Of a DNA stretch of 64,000 nt, positions 19,287 to 27,558 are shown one piece after another. The notes beneath the pieces are model-generated. The model was not told where the DNA came from. It was given only the letters and a program-made list of their open reading frames with translations, and made no database searches. Both the position numbers and the translations under genes were made by a program. The stretch covers positions 1-64,000 of the forward strand of contig JAJDBJ010000020.1 in NCBI GenBank assembly GCA_029261395.1, written 5' to 3'. Every line of letters starts with the position of its first letter. Position 1 is the first letter of the stretch. Source of the DNA: Nitrospinaceae bacterium. GTDB taxonomy: Bacteria; Nitrospinota; Nitrospinia; Nitrospinales; Nitrospinaceae.

Positions 19287-20627
19287 TCAAGAGGACATAT
19301 GCTCACTTAATTTCTCATGGATGGTTTTGCGGATCAAATCATGATCGGCAGGCAGTTCCACCGGCTGGAACACATGTTGAGATTTCACATCCGGCAGTTC
19401 ATCGGCATGATATTTCAAAAGAAAATCCGTGAACTTTAAACCGTTTGCCGTCGAGATAACGATGACTTTGTCCTTCGGCTTGATCACACCTTTGGCGGCA
19501 AGTTTTTCCAACGCTCCCAATGCAACACCCGTGTGTGGGCAACACAGCAAGCCGGTGCGATTGGCCCGCCCGACAGCATTGGCCAGTTCATTTTCCGTCG
19601 CTTGCTCGACAATACCGTCGAACTCCTTCAAAGAACGAATCGCCTTGTTGACGCTGACTGGATCGCCAATTTGAATGGCGCTGGCTTGAGTCGTTTTAGC
19701 CTGAACCGAATGAAACTCTTTGAATCCGTTCTGATAGCTCAAATAAAGCGGATTGGCCCGCTCCGCCTGGGCGCATACCAGCCTCGGCAGTTTATTGATC
19801 AGGCCCAGTTCATACATCATCTTAAACCCTTTGCCCAGGGCGCTGACATTGCCGAGGTTGCCACCGGGGACAATGACAAAATCCGGAACAACACCGTCTA
19901 ATTGATGAACCAACTCAAAACCGATGGTTTTTTGCCCTTCGATGCGCAAAGAGTTCATGGAGTTTGCCAGGTAAATCTCATCCTCTGCGCACAACGCTTG
20001 AACGGCTTTCATACAGCCGTCGAAATCGGTATCGAGAGAAAGCGTGAGCACCCCGTGGGTGATCGGCTGGATCAGTTGAGTGAGCGATACTTTATCTTTT
20101 GGAAGAAAGACGATCGCAGGGATATCAGCGACCGCACAATAGGCGGCCAATGCGGCAGAAGTGTCTCCGGTAGAAGCGCAGGCCACGGCCCGGATATTTT
20201 TTCCCTCGGATCGCATTTGCTTGACCATGGACACCAGCACGGTCATCCCCAGATCTTTGAACGATCCGGTATGCGCCATGCCACACTGCTTGATCCACAA
20301 ATCCTGCAATCCCATTTGTTTGCCCAGGCGTTCCGCCCAAAACAAATTGGTTCCGCCCTCATAGGTGGACACGATATTTTCATTATCCACCCCGGGACAC
20401 ACCAGCTCTTTTTTGCCCCAGACCGAACTTCCGTAAGGCCAAACGTTTTTGCGGTAACGCTCATCAAAAAGTTCGTTCCATTGACTAGCAGAACGCTTCT
20501 TGAGCTTATCCATATCGTGAGTGACTTCCAGCAGGTTGTCGCAGTCCGGACACCGATAGATAATCTGATTTAAAGGATATCGGCCCGAACACCCGTTGAC
20601 ACACTGAAACCACGCTTCATATTCCAT
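19287..20627 (-). CDS. thrC: Threonine synthase
   Basis: A 446-residue PLP enzyme that converts O-phosphohomoserine to threonine. The PLP lysine is K124 in GSFKDLGMT. The phosphate-binding glycine-rich loop PGGNLGN and the conserved GDPVS stretch are present. The N-terminus has a small zinc-ribbon-like set C9, C13, C26 and C29, seen in one class of threonine synthases. The start lies only 2 bp after the hom stop, so hom and thrC are translationally coupled. Hom makes homoserine for it. The homoserine kinase gene is not in this window. Confidence 0.95.
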   Translation of the reverse strand: MEYEAWFQCVNGCSGRYPLNQIIYRCPDCDNLLEVTHDMDKLKKRSASQWNELFDERYRKNVWPYGSSVWGKKELVCPGVDNENIVSTYEGGTNLFWAERLGKQMGLQDLWIKQCGMAHTGSFKDLGMTVLVSMVKQMRSEGKNIRAVACASTGDTSAALAAYCAVADIPAIVFLPKDKVSLTQLIQPITHGVLTLSLDTDFDGCMKAVQALCAEDEIYLANSMNSLRIEGQKTIGFELVHQLDGVVPDFVIVPGGNLGNVSALGKGFKMMYELGLINKLPRLVCAQAERANPLYLSYQNGFKEFHSVQAKTTQASAIQIGDPVSVNKAIRSLKEFDGIVEQATENELANAVGRANRTGLLCCPHTGVALGALEKLAAKGVIKPKDKVIVISTANGLKFTDFLLKYHADELPDVKSQHVFQPVELPADHDLIRKTIHEKLSEHMSS

Positions 20628-20629
20628 CG

Positions 20630-21934
20630 TTATTTTTCCACTCTAATCAAAACAGTTTTCCCAAACACTTCTTCCATATGATTGATTTCTTTCAAAGCCG
20701 CCTGAATATTTTTTTCTTTGGCATTATGGCTCATCATCACCAGCGGCACGCCCTCACGATTATCATCCTTGATCCTCTGGATCACCGACTCAATACTGAT
20801 GTCATGGTTACCAAGAATTCCTGAAATCTGGGACAGCACCCCGGGTTTATCCAGCACCCAGAACCGCAGATAATATTCGCCTTCAATCTGTGAAATGTCT
20901 TTTAGAGGAATATTCCGAATACTGGATGTTTGAAAGGATTGGGGTGGCACGCGGTCTTGAGCGCCCGAAATCATATTGCGGGCAATTTCGACGACATCCG
21001 CCACCACCGCACTTCCGGTTGGCAATGCACCTGCGCCATGACCCACCAGAATATTTTCTTCCATTAAATCATCACAAACCATGATGGCGTTCAATACACC
21101 ATTGACGTTGGCCATCGGCTTGTCCTCGGGAATCATCGCCGGATGCACACGAATATCGATGGCTTTCCCATCAAATTTGGAAATCGCCAACAGTTTAATG
21201 CGATAACCAAACTCGTGAGCGCATTTAATGTCCAACGAGGAGATACTGGAAATGCCCTGTACGTAAATATCGTCGAGGCTCACCGGAGTGCCGTATGCCA
21301 ACCGGGTCAATACGGCAATCTTGTGGGCGGAGTCGATCCCTTCGATATCAAAGGTGGGATCTGCTTCTGCGTATCCCTTATCCTGCGCTTCCTTCAATAC
21401 GGTATCGAAATCATGGTCGCCGTCTGACATTTTACTCAAAATGTAATTGGCGGTGCCGTTCATGATGCCTTCGATTGCCTGAATTTGATTGGCAACAAAC
21501 GCCTCTTTGATAGAACGGATAATGGGAATGGCTCCACCCACGGAAGCTTCAAACCCAACGCCGACATTATTTTTCCCCGCGGCGGCAAATACCTCATCGC
21601 CATGAACTGCCAACAAAGCTTTGTTGGCAGTGACCACATGCTTTTTGTTTTCGATCGCCTTGAGGATGAAAGAACGTGCCGGCTCATAGCCGCCCATCAG
21701 CTCGACCACAATATCGATATCCGGGTGATCCAGCACCTCATTGACATCGGTGGTCAGCAGACTGGGATCGACTTTCACTCCGCGATCCGTGGTGATATCG
21801 AGATCGGCGATTTTGACGATGTCTACAGACGCTCCCAGCCGGTCTTTAATTATATTTCGATTGTCCTGAAGGATTTTGACCACCCCGCAACCGATGGTGC
21901 CAAACCCGATCAAGCCTATTTTAATCGTTTTCAT
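20630..21934 (-). CDS. hom: Homoserine dehydrogenase
   Basis: A 434-residue NAD(P)-dependent enzyme reducing aspartate semialdehyde to homoserine for threonine and methionine synthesis. The N-terminal Rossmann GFGTIGCGVV, central catalytic region (GIMNGTANYILSKM, then YAEADPTFDIEGIDSAHK) and C-terminal ACT regulatory domain (LRFWVLDKPGVLSQISGILG, about residues 352-430) are all there. The ACT domain suggests threonine feedback. It lies 17 bp after the aminotransferase gene and 2 bp before thrC, forming a three-gene unit on the minus strand. Confidence 0.96.
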   Translation of the reverse strand: MKTIKIGLIGFGTIGCGVVKILQDNRNIIKDRLGASVDIVKIADLDITTDRGVKVDPSLLTTDVNEVLDHPDIDIVVELMGGYEPARSFILKAIENKKHVVTANKALLAVHGDEVFAAAGKNNVGVGFEASVGGAIPIIRSIKEAFVANQIQAIEGIMNGTANYILSKMSDGDHDFDTVLKEAQDKGYAEADPTFDIEGIDSAHKIAVLTRLAYGTPVSLDDIYVQGISSISSLDIKCAHEFGYRIKLLAISKFDGKAIDIRVHPAMIPEDKPMANVNGVLNAIMVCDDLMEENILVGHGAGALPTGSAVVADVVEIARNMISGAQDRVPPQSFQTSSIRNIPLKDISQIEGEYYLRFWVLDKPGVLSQISGILGNHDISIESVIQRIKDDNREGVPLVMMSHNAKEKNIQAALKEINHMEEVFGKTVLIRVEK

Positions 21935-21951
21935 GATTTGAGTTTTTGGAG

Positions 21952-23118
21952 TTAAAAAATTTCCCGGATACCCTGAATCGCCTGGCGGATCCGATGTTCA
22001 TTTTCAATGAGAGAAATACGGACAAAGTGATCGCCGCCTTCCCCAAACCCGATGCCGGGAGATACAGCGACCTTGGCTTTGTCTATGAGGAGTTTTGAGA
22101 ACTCCAGCGATCCCATGGACTTGAATTGATCCGGGATCTCGGCCCAGACAAACATGGTGGCTTTGGGAACATCAACGCTCCAGCCGACACGGTTCAGGCC
22201 TTCGCACAAAACATCTCGCCGTTTTTTATAAGTCGCGCAAATTTCATCCACGCAATCCCTCGGACCGTTCAAAGCGATGATGGCCGCAATCTGGATCGGC
22301 TGAAACATCCCATAGTCCTGATAACTCTTCATCCGGGCCAGCGCGTGAATAATATCACGATTTCCCACCATAAACCCGACCCGCCATCCGGGCATATTAT
22401 AACTTTTGGATAGCGTAAAACATTCCACTCCGACTTCCTTGGCGCCTTTGACCTGAAGCATGCTGGGTGCCTGGTAGCCATCGTACACCAAGTCGGCATA
22501 GGCAAAATCGTGGATCACGATCAGGTCATGCTCCTGAGCGAAAGCCACCACCTTTTCAAAAAATTCCATACCCACCACTTGAGTGGTCGGGTTATGCGGA
22601 AAATTGATGATCAACGCCTTGGGTCGAGGCCAATTTTGTTTGTAGGCCTGAAGCAAAGCCTCAAAAAAATCGGTATTCTTATCCATGGGAACTCCGATCA
22701 CATCCCCGTTAGATAAAATGAAAGCATAGGTGTGAATAGGATAGGTAGGCGTCGGCACCAGAACGGAATCCCCCGGACTGGTAATGGCCAAAGCCAGATG
22801 AGAAATCCCTTCCTTGGATCCGATGGTGGCAATGGCCTCCGTTTCCGGGTCCAGATCCACCTGGAAATTGCGTTTGTACCAGTCCGTGATCGCCAACCGA
22901 AGCTTGGGAATTCCTTTAGATTGGGAATACCGGTGATTAGGCCCCTTGGTGGCCGCCTCGCATAATTTATCGACAATATGCTTCGGGGTTGGCATGTCGG
23001 GGTTGCCCATTCCAAAGTCAACAATATCCTCACCCCGTCGCCGGGCCTGTAATTTTAACTGTCCGACGATATCAAACACGTAGGGAGGCAAACGGTTTAT
23101 TCTGGAAAACTCCCTCAT
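21952..23118 (-). CDS. alaC: AlaC-type class I/II aminotransferase
   Basis: A 388-residue PLP-dependent aminotransferase. The PLP-binding lysine is in [23 protein letters not shown] and the C-terminal arginine in HFVRISL (carboxylate binding) are intact. The sequence style ([20 protein letters not shown]...GNPDMPTP) is that of glutamate-pyruvate aminotransferase AlaC and related LL-diaminopimelate aminotransferases. Alanine synthesis is the likelier role, but substrate cannot be proven from sequence. It heads the operon with hom and thrC and has a strong promoter-like sequence about 90 bp upstream. Confidence 0.88.
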   Translation of the reverse strand: MREFSRINRLPPYVFDIVGQLKLQARRRGEDIVDFGMGNPDMPTPKHIVDKLCEAATKGPNHRYSQSKGIPKLRLAITDWYKRNFQVDLDPETEAIATIGSKEGISHLALAITSPGDSVLVPTPTYPIHTYAFILSNGDVIGVPMDKNTDFFEALLQAYKQNWPRPKALIINFPHNPTTQVVGMEFFEKVVAFAQEHDLIVIHDFAYADLVYDGYQAPSMLQVKGAKEVGVECFTLSKSYNMPGWRVGFMVGNRDIIHALARMKSYQDYGMFQPIQIAAIIALNGPRDCVDEICATYKKRRDVLCEGLNRVGWSVDVPKATMFVWAEIPDQFKSMGSLEFSKLLIDKAKVAVSPGIGFGEGGDHFVRISLIENEHRIRQAIQGIREIF

Positions 23119-23598
23119 GAAAAACCCCTAATTCCCGAACCCAGGCTCAGATTCTTTATATTCAAAAAACTCAAACCGCTTTCAGCCAGCACGACCAAAC
23201 TCCTTTAAATATAGTACTTTCCATCAAAATCAGTCAACATAGCATAAATAGGAATCGCCAGCAAATTTATAAATTCTCACGGATGGAGAAGCGAGCGATT
23301 CTACAGGCTGGTTTTATTCTATCAACAAAAATGATAACCGTTACCTCAACCACTTTTATTATAAAGATACTTACTGTCGCCGCAGGAAATTTTTTCTGCG
23401 ATCAAAAATGATTCCTGTCCATCATCTACCGGATTCAATAAGTAGGAGAATTGTCCGGCCAATTTTGCTAAAATGAATCTTCTTAAGATCGTTCACGGGT
23501 CATTGCTGACAGTGAACAGTCATCAGCCTGATCGCGGCAAAAACCAGCGCGATTACTTTCCAATTTTTTCTATTTCGATGAACTCATAATCATAAACT
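23119..23598. other. Divergent intergenic region alaC / uppP
   Basis: 480 bp without a gene. It holds the alaC promoter (23208-23237, minus). Two small inverted repeats lie closer to uppP: CGCAG/CTGCG around an AT loop near 23379-23398, and GCTGAC...GTCATCAGC near 23502-23526. No uppP promoter convinced me: a CATAAT box exists at 23585-23590, but it is too close to the ATG and lacks a -35. No tRNA or small ORF with a ribosome binding site was seen. Confidence 0.6.
23208..23237 (-). promoter_or_regulatory. Putative sigma-70 promoter of alaC-hom-thrC
   Basis: Minus strand: TTGACT (23232-23237), an 18-bp spacer and TATATT (23208-23213), each box one base from consensus. The predicted leader is about 80 nt before the ATG at 23118. 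Confidence 0.55.
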
Positions 23599-24411
23599 AT
23601 GGAACTTCTTCAGGCCATCCTGCTGGGTCTTATCCAGGGGTTAACCGAATTCCTTCCCGTCTCCAGCTCAGGACACCTTATCCTCGTGCCTCATTTATTG
23701 GGTCTGGAGGACCAAGGCCTGGCCATGGATGCCATTCTTCACCTGGCAACCGTATTGGCAATTATCATTTATTTTCGCAGAGACCTTTCCAAATTGCTAA
23801 TAAGTTTATTCGCCAACAAGAAGGGTGATCCTTATCGGTCGTTAGCATGGAGTATTGTAGCGGCCAGCTTTCCGGCAGGTTTAGCAGGTCTGTTTCTGGG
23901 GGACTGGATAGAATCCAACCTCCGGGATTCCACTTTTGTCGCGGGCAACCTGATGTTTTGGTCGATCATCTTTTTGGTCGCAGACCGCAACTCCACCAAA
24001 AAAGAGGCTGAGTCTGACGAGTTGGTACATTTGGGATGGCGCAAGGTTCTATTGATCGGATTTGCCCAGGCCATCGCCTTGCTTCCCGGAACTTCTCGTT
24101 CGGGAATAACCATTACCGCAGGGCTATTCAGCAACTTGTCTCAACCGGCGGCGGCCCGGTTTTCATTTCTCCTGGGCACCCCTATTATTCTCGCGGCAGG
24201 TCTCCACAAGAGCGTATCCGTTTTAGGCGATGCCAGCCATGAGTTCCTGTTCACTCCCTTCCAGTTTTTCATGGGTTTTCTGGTCGCCTTTGTCGTTGGC
24301 TATTTGTCCATTAAATGGTTGCTGGCGATTGTTTCACGGGTGGGATTATTGCCCTTCATCATTTACCGGGTGTTGCTGGCGGGATTTATTTTCGTTTACC
24401 TCGGGCAATAA
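23599..24411 (+). CDS. uppP: Undecaprenyl-diphosphatase
   Basis: A 270-residue integral membrane phosphatase of the BacA/UppP family. It recycles undecaprenyl diphosphate to the monophosphate used in peptidoglycan and O-antigen assembly. The first signature GLTEFLPVSSSGH (E17 to H26) and the second PGTSRSG with its catalytic arginine are intact, with about eight hydrophobic segments. The gene stands alone and is closed by a bidirectional hairpin terminator. It can confer bacitracin tolerance in this family. Confidence 0.96.
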   Translation: MELLQAILLGLIQGLTEFLPVSSSGHLILVPHLLGLEDQGLAMDAILHLATVLAIIIYFRRDLSKLLISLFANKKGDPYRSLAWSIVAASFPAGLAGLFLGDWIESNLRDSTFVAGNLMFWSIIFLVADRNSTKKEAESDELVHLGWRKVLLIGFAQAIALLPGTSRSGITITAGLFSNLSQPAAARFSFLLGTPIILAAGLHKSVSVLGDASHEFLFTPFQFFMGFLVAFVVGYLSIKWLLAIVSRVGLLPFIIYRVLLAGFIFVYLGQ

Positions 24412-24413
24412 AA

Positions 24414-24443
24414 AAACCGGCCTGCGTTTCCGCAGACCGGTTT
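24414..24443. terminator. Bidirectional intrinsic terminator between uppP and the exported-protein gene
   Basis: An inverted repeat AAACCGG-(CCTGCG tttc CGCAG)-A-CCGGTTT, almost perfect over 13 bases per arm with a single unpaired base. It is flanked by A-rich sequence on the left and TTTC on the right. The A-run gives a U-tract to transcripts from the minus strand, and the plus strand also gets a short U-run. Confidence 0.8.
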
Positions 24444-24461
24444 CTATAAAGCGAAAAAGAA

Positions 24462-24884
24462 TTAACCGCAGGTTACGTTCATGTTAACCGTACCTGTGTT
24501 GGTGATGCGAACTTCACCACTAATATCCCCTAAGGAGTCGCCGCGGCTGAAGTTATTCTGGTGACGCAATACAACTTTGTCGCGTCCCATGCTGTGCATG
24601 TTCTGAATGCCTACTTTACCGGCACCCGCCGCACCACCTGGAAAATTATTGTGATCTTTCGGTCCTAAAGAAATAGGAATCGTCGTCGCGTTGGAAGATT
24701 TCCAGATCACCGCATTAGCATTAGTGCGATCACCCTCGGAAGAAGTCCCAGCAGACTCCAATGTGATTTGGCTTGCATTGTTGCATGAAATCTTCTGGCC
24801 CGGCTTCAAGGTTCCTGCATAGGCGGAAGCGGCAAAACAAAGAGCAACAACACTAAGGATAGTAAAGAGCGCTAATTTTCTCAT
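24462..24884 (-). CDS. Small exported protein of unknown function
   Basis: I do not recognise a family. The 140-residue product begins with a clear Sec signal peptide (residues 1-23, ending SAYAG). The mature part is about 117 residues, rich in Asn, Gly, Ser and Thr. It has only two cysteines, one near the new N-terminus (KISCNN) and one as the penultimate residue (NVTCG). This suggests one disulfide joining both ends of a small beta-type domain, or a closed ring. The start has GGAGG five to six bases upstream, a promoter-like sequence lies close by, and a strong terminator follows. That makes it a well-expressed single gene by appearance. Confidence 0.8.
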   Translation of the reverse strand: MRKLALFTILSVVALCFAASAYAGTLKPGQKISCNNASQITLESAGTSSEGDRTNANAVIWKSSNATTIPISLGPKDHNNFPGGAAGAGKVGIQNMHSMGRDKVVLRHQNNFSRGDSLGDISGEVRITNTGTVNMNVTCG

Positions 24885-25362
24885 GGTTTTCCTCCGTTAC
24901 CCAAAATTATTAAAGATTAAAACTCCCCTGAAATCTTTGTTCAATGACCCCTGGTAACCACCAAGTCACGAACACAAACAAACATTAAACCTGAATTCTT
25001 ATATTCAAATTGTTTTCTCAACCGGTAATAATTTCAAATAGAATCCAAACCCAGCTGGAACTCATTGGAAAGCTTGTAATAACCGATAATCCAAACTAAT
25101 TCTTTTGGCTGTCAGTATACTTACGGCGAGAAACAAGTCAACTGTTTTTTAGGACTTTTCCTATAAGAAGTATAACGTATTTCCTATACCACGAGAGCCC
25201 TACCTCCTACCCCTTGTTTCAACTATAATATTGATTTTATTAAATTTAGGCGATTAACCTTAATAAATATAAGTTTTTATTTCAAAAACGATAACTTATA
25301 CTGAGTTCAACCCAAATCACTATGATTTCTTCCAGGCACTCTCACGTAAAATACTGGCGATT
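24885..25362. other. AT-rich divergent intergenic region
   Basis: 478 bp. The left part carries the promoter of the exported-protein gene (24916-24944). The right part, near 25269-25299, contains a nested inverted repeat: outer arms ATAAGT/ACTTAT and an inner GTTTTT-atttc-AAAAAC. A TATACT box (25297-25302) overlaps its end. This could be an operator or promoter for the TVP38 gene, but no good -35 is visible. No ORF with a ribosome binding site was found. Confidence 0.5.
24916..24944 (-). promoter_or_regulatory. Putative promoter of the exported-protein gene
   Basis: Minus strand: TTGAAC (24939-24944), a 17-bp spacer and TTTAAT (24916-24921), about 30 nt upstream of the ATG at 24884. Confidence 0.45.
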
Positions 25363-26067
25363 ATGAGCGATAACAATCCCACTCCAGAGCATCCATCCTC
25401 CCTCTTCAAGGCTAAAAAAAAGTTTCTTAAGTTTATTGCATTGATCCTTATAGGCATAATTGTAGGGGCTTATTTCACACGCAAGGGAATCCATCTGACG
25501 CCTGAATCCTTTAAAGCATTTGTGCTTACCCTGGGGATTTTCGGGCCCATTATTTATGTTGGAATATTTGTTATTCGGCCTCTGTTTCTAATTCCATCCA
25601 TCGCGCTATTTATCGGTGGGGGACTGGCTTTCGGTCCCATTCTAGGCCCGACTTACGCATCGTTCGGGGCTGCCTTGGGGGGAACAGTGGGGTTCTGGTT
25701 TTCCCGTAAAATGGGACACGATTACGCCGTGAAAAAGCTAAAGTTGGGAGCTGATTTAATCGATACCACCAAGTTCAGCTTTTCGATGGTCTTTCTACTC
25801 AGCCTGCTACCGATCATGCCTGTCACCGTGATCAATTACGGAGCAGGCCTTTCTACAATGAAGTTCAAAAATTATATCGTGGCTCATATTTTGGGAATAA
25901 CGCCGCGGGCATTTGCATATGGATTTTTCGGGAGTACCCTTTTGGAAATGGGTTCCGCCAAGTTCCGCATCGGCCTGTTGGCTCTTATGATTATAGGTAT
26001 TGTCACCGCGTATTATCGCCTGCGATCCAGACAGAAAAAGCGGGAGCCTTTGGCTGAAGAAGCCTAA
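25363..26067 (+). CDS. TVP38/TMEM64-family (VTT/DedA-like) membrane protein
   Basis: A 234-residue inner-membrane protein with about six hydrophobic segments. The VTT-domain core is visible: IRPLFLIPSIALFIGGGLAFGPILG, then GAALGGTVGFWFSRKMG, and later LLPIMPVTVINYGAGLSTMKFKNYI. Members of the DedA/VTT superfamily act as lipid scramblases or flippases, or in membrane homeostasis. The specific cargo here is unknown. The product has a short charged N-terminus and a basic C-terminus, both likely cytosolic. It converges with the UDP-glucose pyrophosphorylase gene. Confidence 0.88.
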   Translation: MSDNNPTPEHPSSLFKAKKKFLKFIALILIGIIVGAYFTRKGIHLTPESFKAFVLTLGIFGPIIYVGIFVIRPLFLIPSIALFIGGGLAFGPILGPTYASFGAALGGTVGFWFSRKMGHDYAVKKLKLGADLIDTTKFSFSMVFLLSLLPIMPVTVINYGAGLSTMKFKNYIVAHILGITPRAFAYGFFGSTLLEMGSAKFRIGLLALMIIGIVTAYYRLRSRQKKREPLAEEA

Positions 26068-26094
26068 CCGCCTTACTGACCTTTCGACCTCTAT

Positions 26095-27462
26095 TTATTG
26101 GATAATTTCACGGTTTTCCAGGCAGGTTCCCGGTGGGATACGAACGGGTTTATCGTTTCCGATAAGAACCACACGGCCTTTGAGAGAAACTTCCCCCTCG
26201 AAGGTGACATCGCCCTCCATCACCAGAGATTCCAGTTCCCGCATATCAGGAATAACCGGAATCCTTTTCTGGAATTCCTCCAAGTGGGTGAATGGTGCTT
26301 TCCATGCAACCAAGGGTAATATTTTCTGATTGTGGGTAGGACGATGAATCATCCGTCCGCTTTCGAAAACAAACAGACCGGATTGGATCAGCATCAGGTC
26401 GCTGGTATTCTTGACCGGAAGAAAACGATCCCTCCCGACCACCAATCCTTTTGCGCCAGCAAAGCTTTCCAGACCTGCGCCAATAGCAGTTTCCAATTGG
26501 ATGATTGGACGACCCACCACTTGCTTCTCGTTCACGATCAGGTTGAGGTTCATTGGACCCTGCTCCATCCTCTTTTTGAGATGGCGCAGGTTGATCCAAA
26601 TATTATTGGTATTGAACACCGTAAACTTCCGGGTACTGCAAAATTCGTCCACATGCTCTGGCGGCACCTGGGCCAGTTCCAGCAGATGAAGTGTGCCTTC
26701 CAAATCCTCGCACAAAGTTCCCCCTTTGATATCAGCGGGAGTCTTTGGCGTCATTTCCATGACAAAGGGAATGTCGTTTTCCAGCATGGTGTGAGCGATC
26801 CTGGGATCGGACACTGCACCCAGATTATCGGCATTGGAAACGAACAAAATCTCCTTGCCCTCACTTAACAACCTGTCCATCAAGCCCTGGCTTTTAAGAC
26901 AAGTATAAATATCGCCGTGACCGGGTGGATACCATGCATCTTCGCCCACTAGATTGGGATCCAGCGGTTGATCGGTATCTTTATCTATCCGGAGAAACCG
27001 GTTCTGCTGAAAGCATTCGATGGGGAAAGAGGTTTTACGGCCTTCCAATAATTTCAAGGTCTCCCGATGGGTATGAAAACTGTTCATCAAGAGTAATGGA
27101 ATATTTACATTTCTGATTTTTCCGATATGCTCCAACTGCAGTAGGATCAAATCCAGAAAAGATCGTCCGTTTTTGACCACAATCGAAGATTTTGGTCCAG
27201 CGCACCCCATACTGGTGCCCAGTCCTCCGTTGAGTTTACAAACGGCAAGCCGCGACAAAGCATCGGTAGCTTGCGTGTCATCTGGTGCAGTCAACGATCC
27301 ATAAGAAACCAGACGGGACGGATCGGGAGACCGGAGGTCATCCCACTCTATGCTGTTCGTCCGGGATTGTTTGAACCGGGTGAACAATTGCAAGAATTCA
27401 GACTGCGCCTCATCAGATAGTCCGAACGGCTTCAGAGCTGTTTTAAATTTAGATAAATCCAT
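26095..27462 (-). CDS. UTP--glucose-1-phosphate uridylyltransferase (eukaryotic UGP type)
   Basis: A 455-residue UDPGP-family nucleotidyltransferase, closer to eukaryotic UGP2 than to bacterial GalU. The signature KLNGGLGTSMGCAGPKS begins at residue 76, with catalytic/UTP-binding K91. LLLMNSFHTH, the NADNLG stretch and the GGTLCE region follow. The last 55 residues form a short left-handed beta-helix-like tail (VMEGDVTFEGEVSLKGRVV). It makes UDP-glucose from glucose-1-phosphate. It is divergent from glycogen phosphorylase, which releases glucose-1-phosphate, with only 96 bp between the starts. GAGGAGG precedes the ATG by about 12 nt. Confidence 0.93.
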   Translation of the reverse strand: MDLSKFKTALKPFGLSDEAQSEFLQLFTRFKQSRTNSIEWDDLRSPDPSRLVSYGSLTAPDDTQATDALSRLAVCKLNGGLGTSMGCAGPKSSIVVKNGRSFLDLILLQLEHIGKIRNVNIPLLLMNSFHTHRETLKLLEGRKTSFPIECFQQNRFLRIDKDTDQPLDPNLVGEDAWYPPGHGDIYTCLKSQGLMDRLLSEGKEILFVSNADNLGAVSDPRIAHTMLENDIPFVMEMTPKTPADIKGGTLCEDLEGTLHLLELAQVPPEHVDEFCSTRKFTVFNTNNIWINLRHLKKRMEQGPMNLNLIVNEKQVVGRPIIQLETAIGAGLESFAGAKGLVVGRDRFLPVKNTSDLMLIQSGLFVFESGRMIHRPTHNQKILPLVAWKAPFTHLEEFQKRIPVIPDMRELESLVMEGDVTFEGEVSLKGRVVLIGNDKPVRIPPGTCLENREIIQ

Positions 27463-27558
27463 TGTTTATCGCTATCCTCCTCAGATAAACTATAGTAAGA
27501 GATTTTGGAAAATCATTCCATTGAAACCGCAAAACTATAAACGAGCCAATTAACCACT

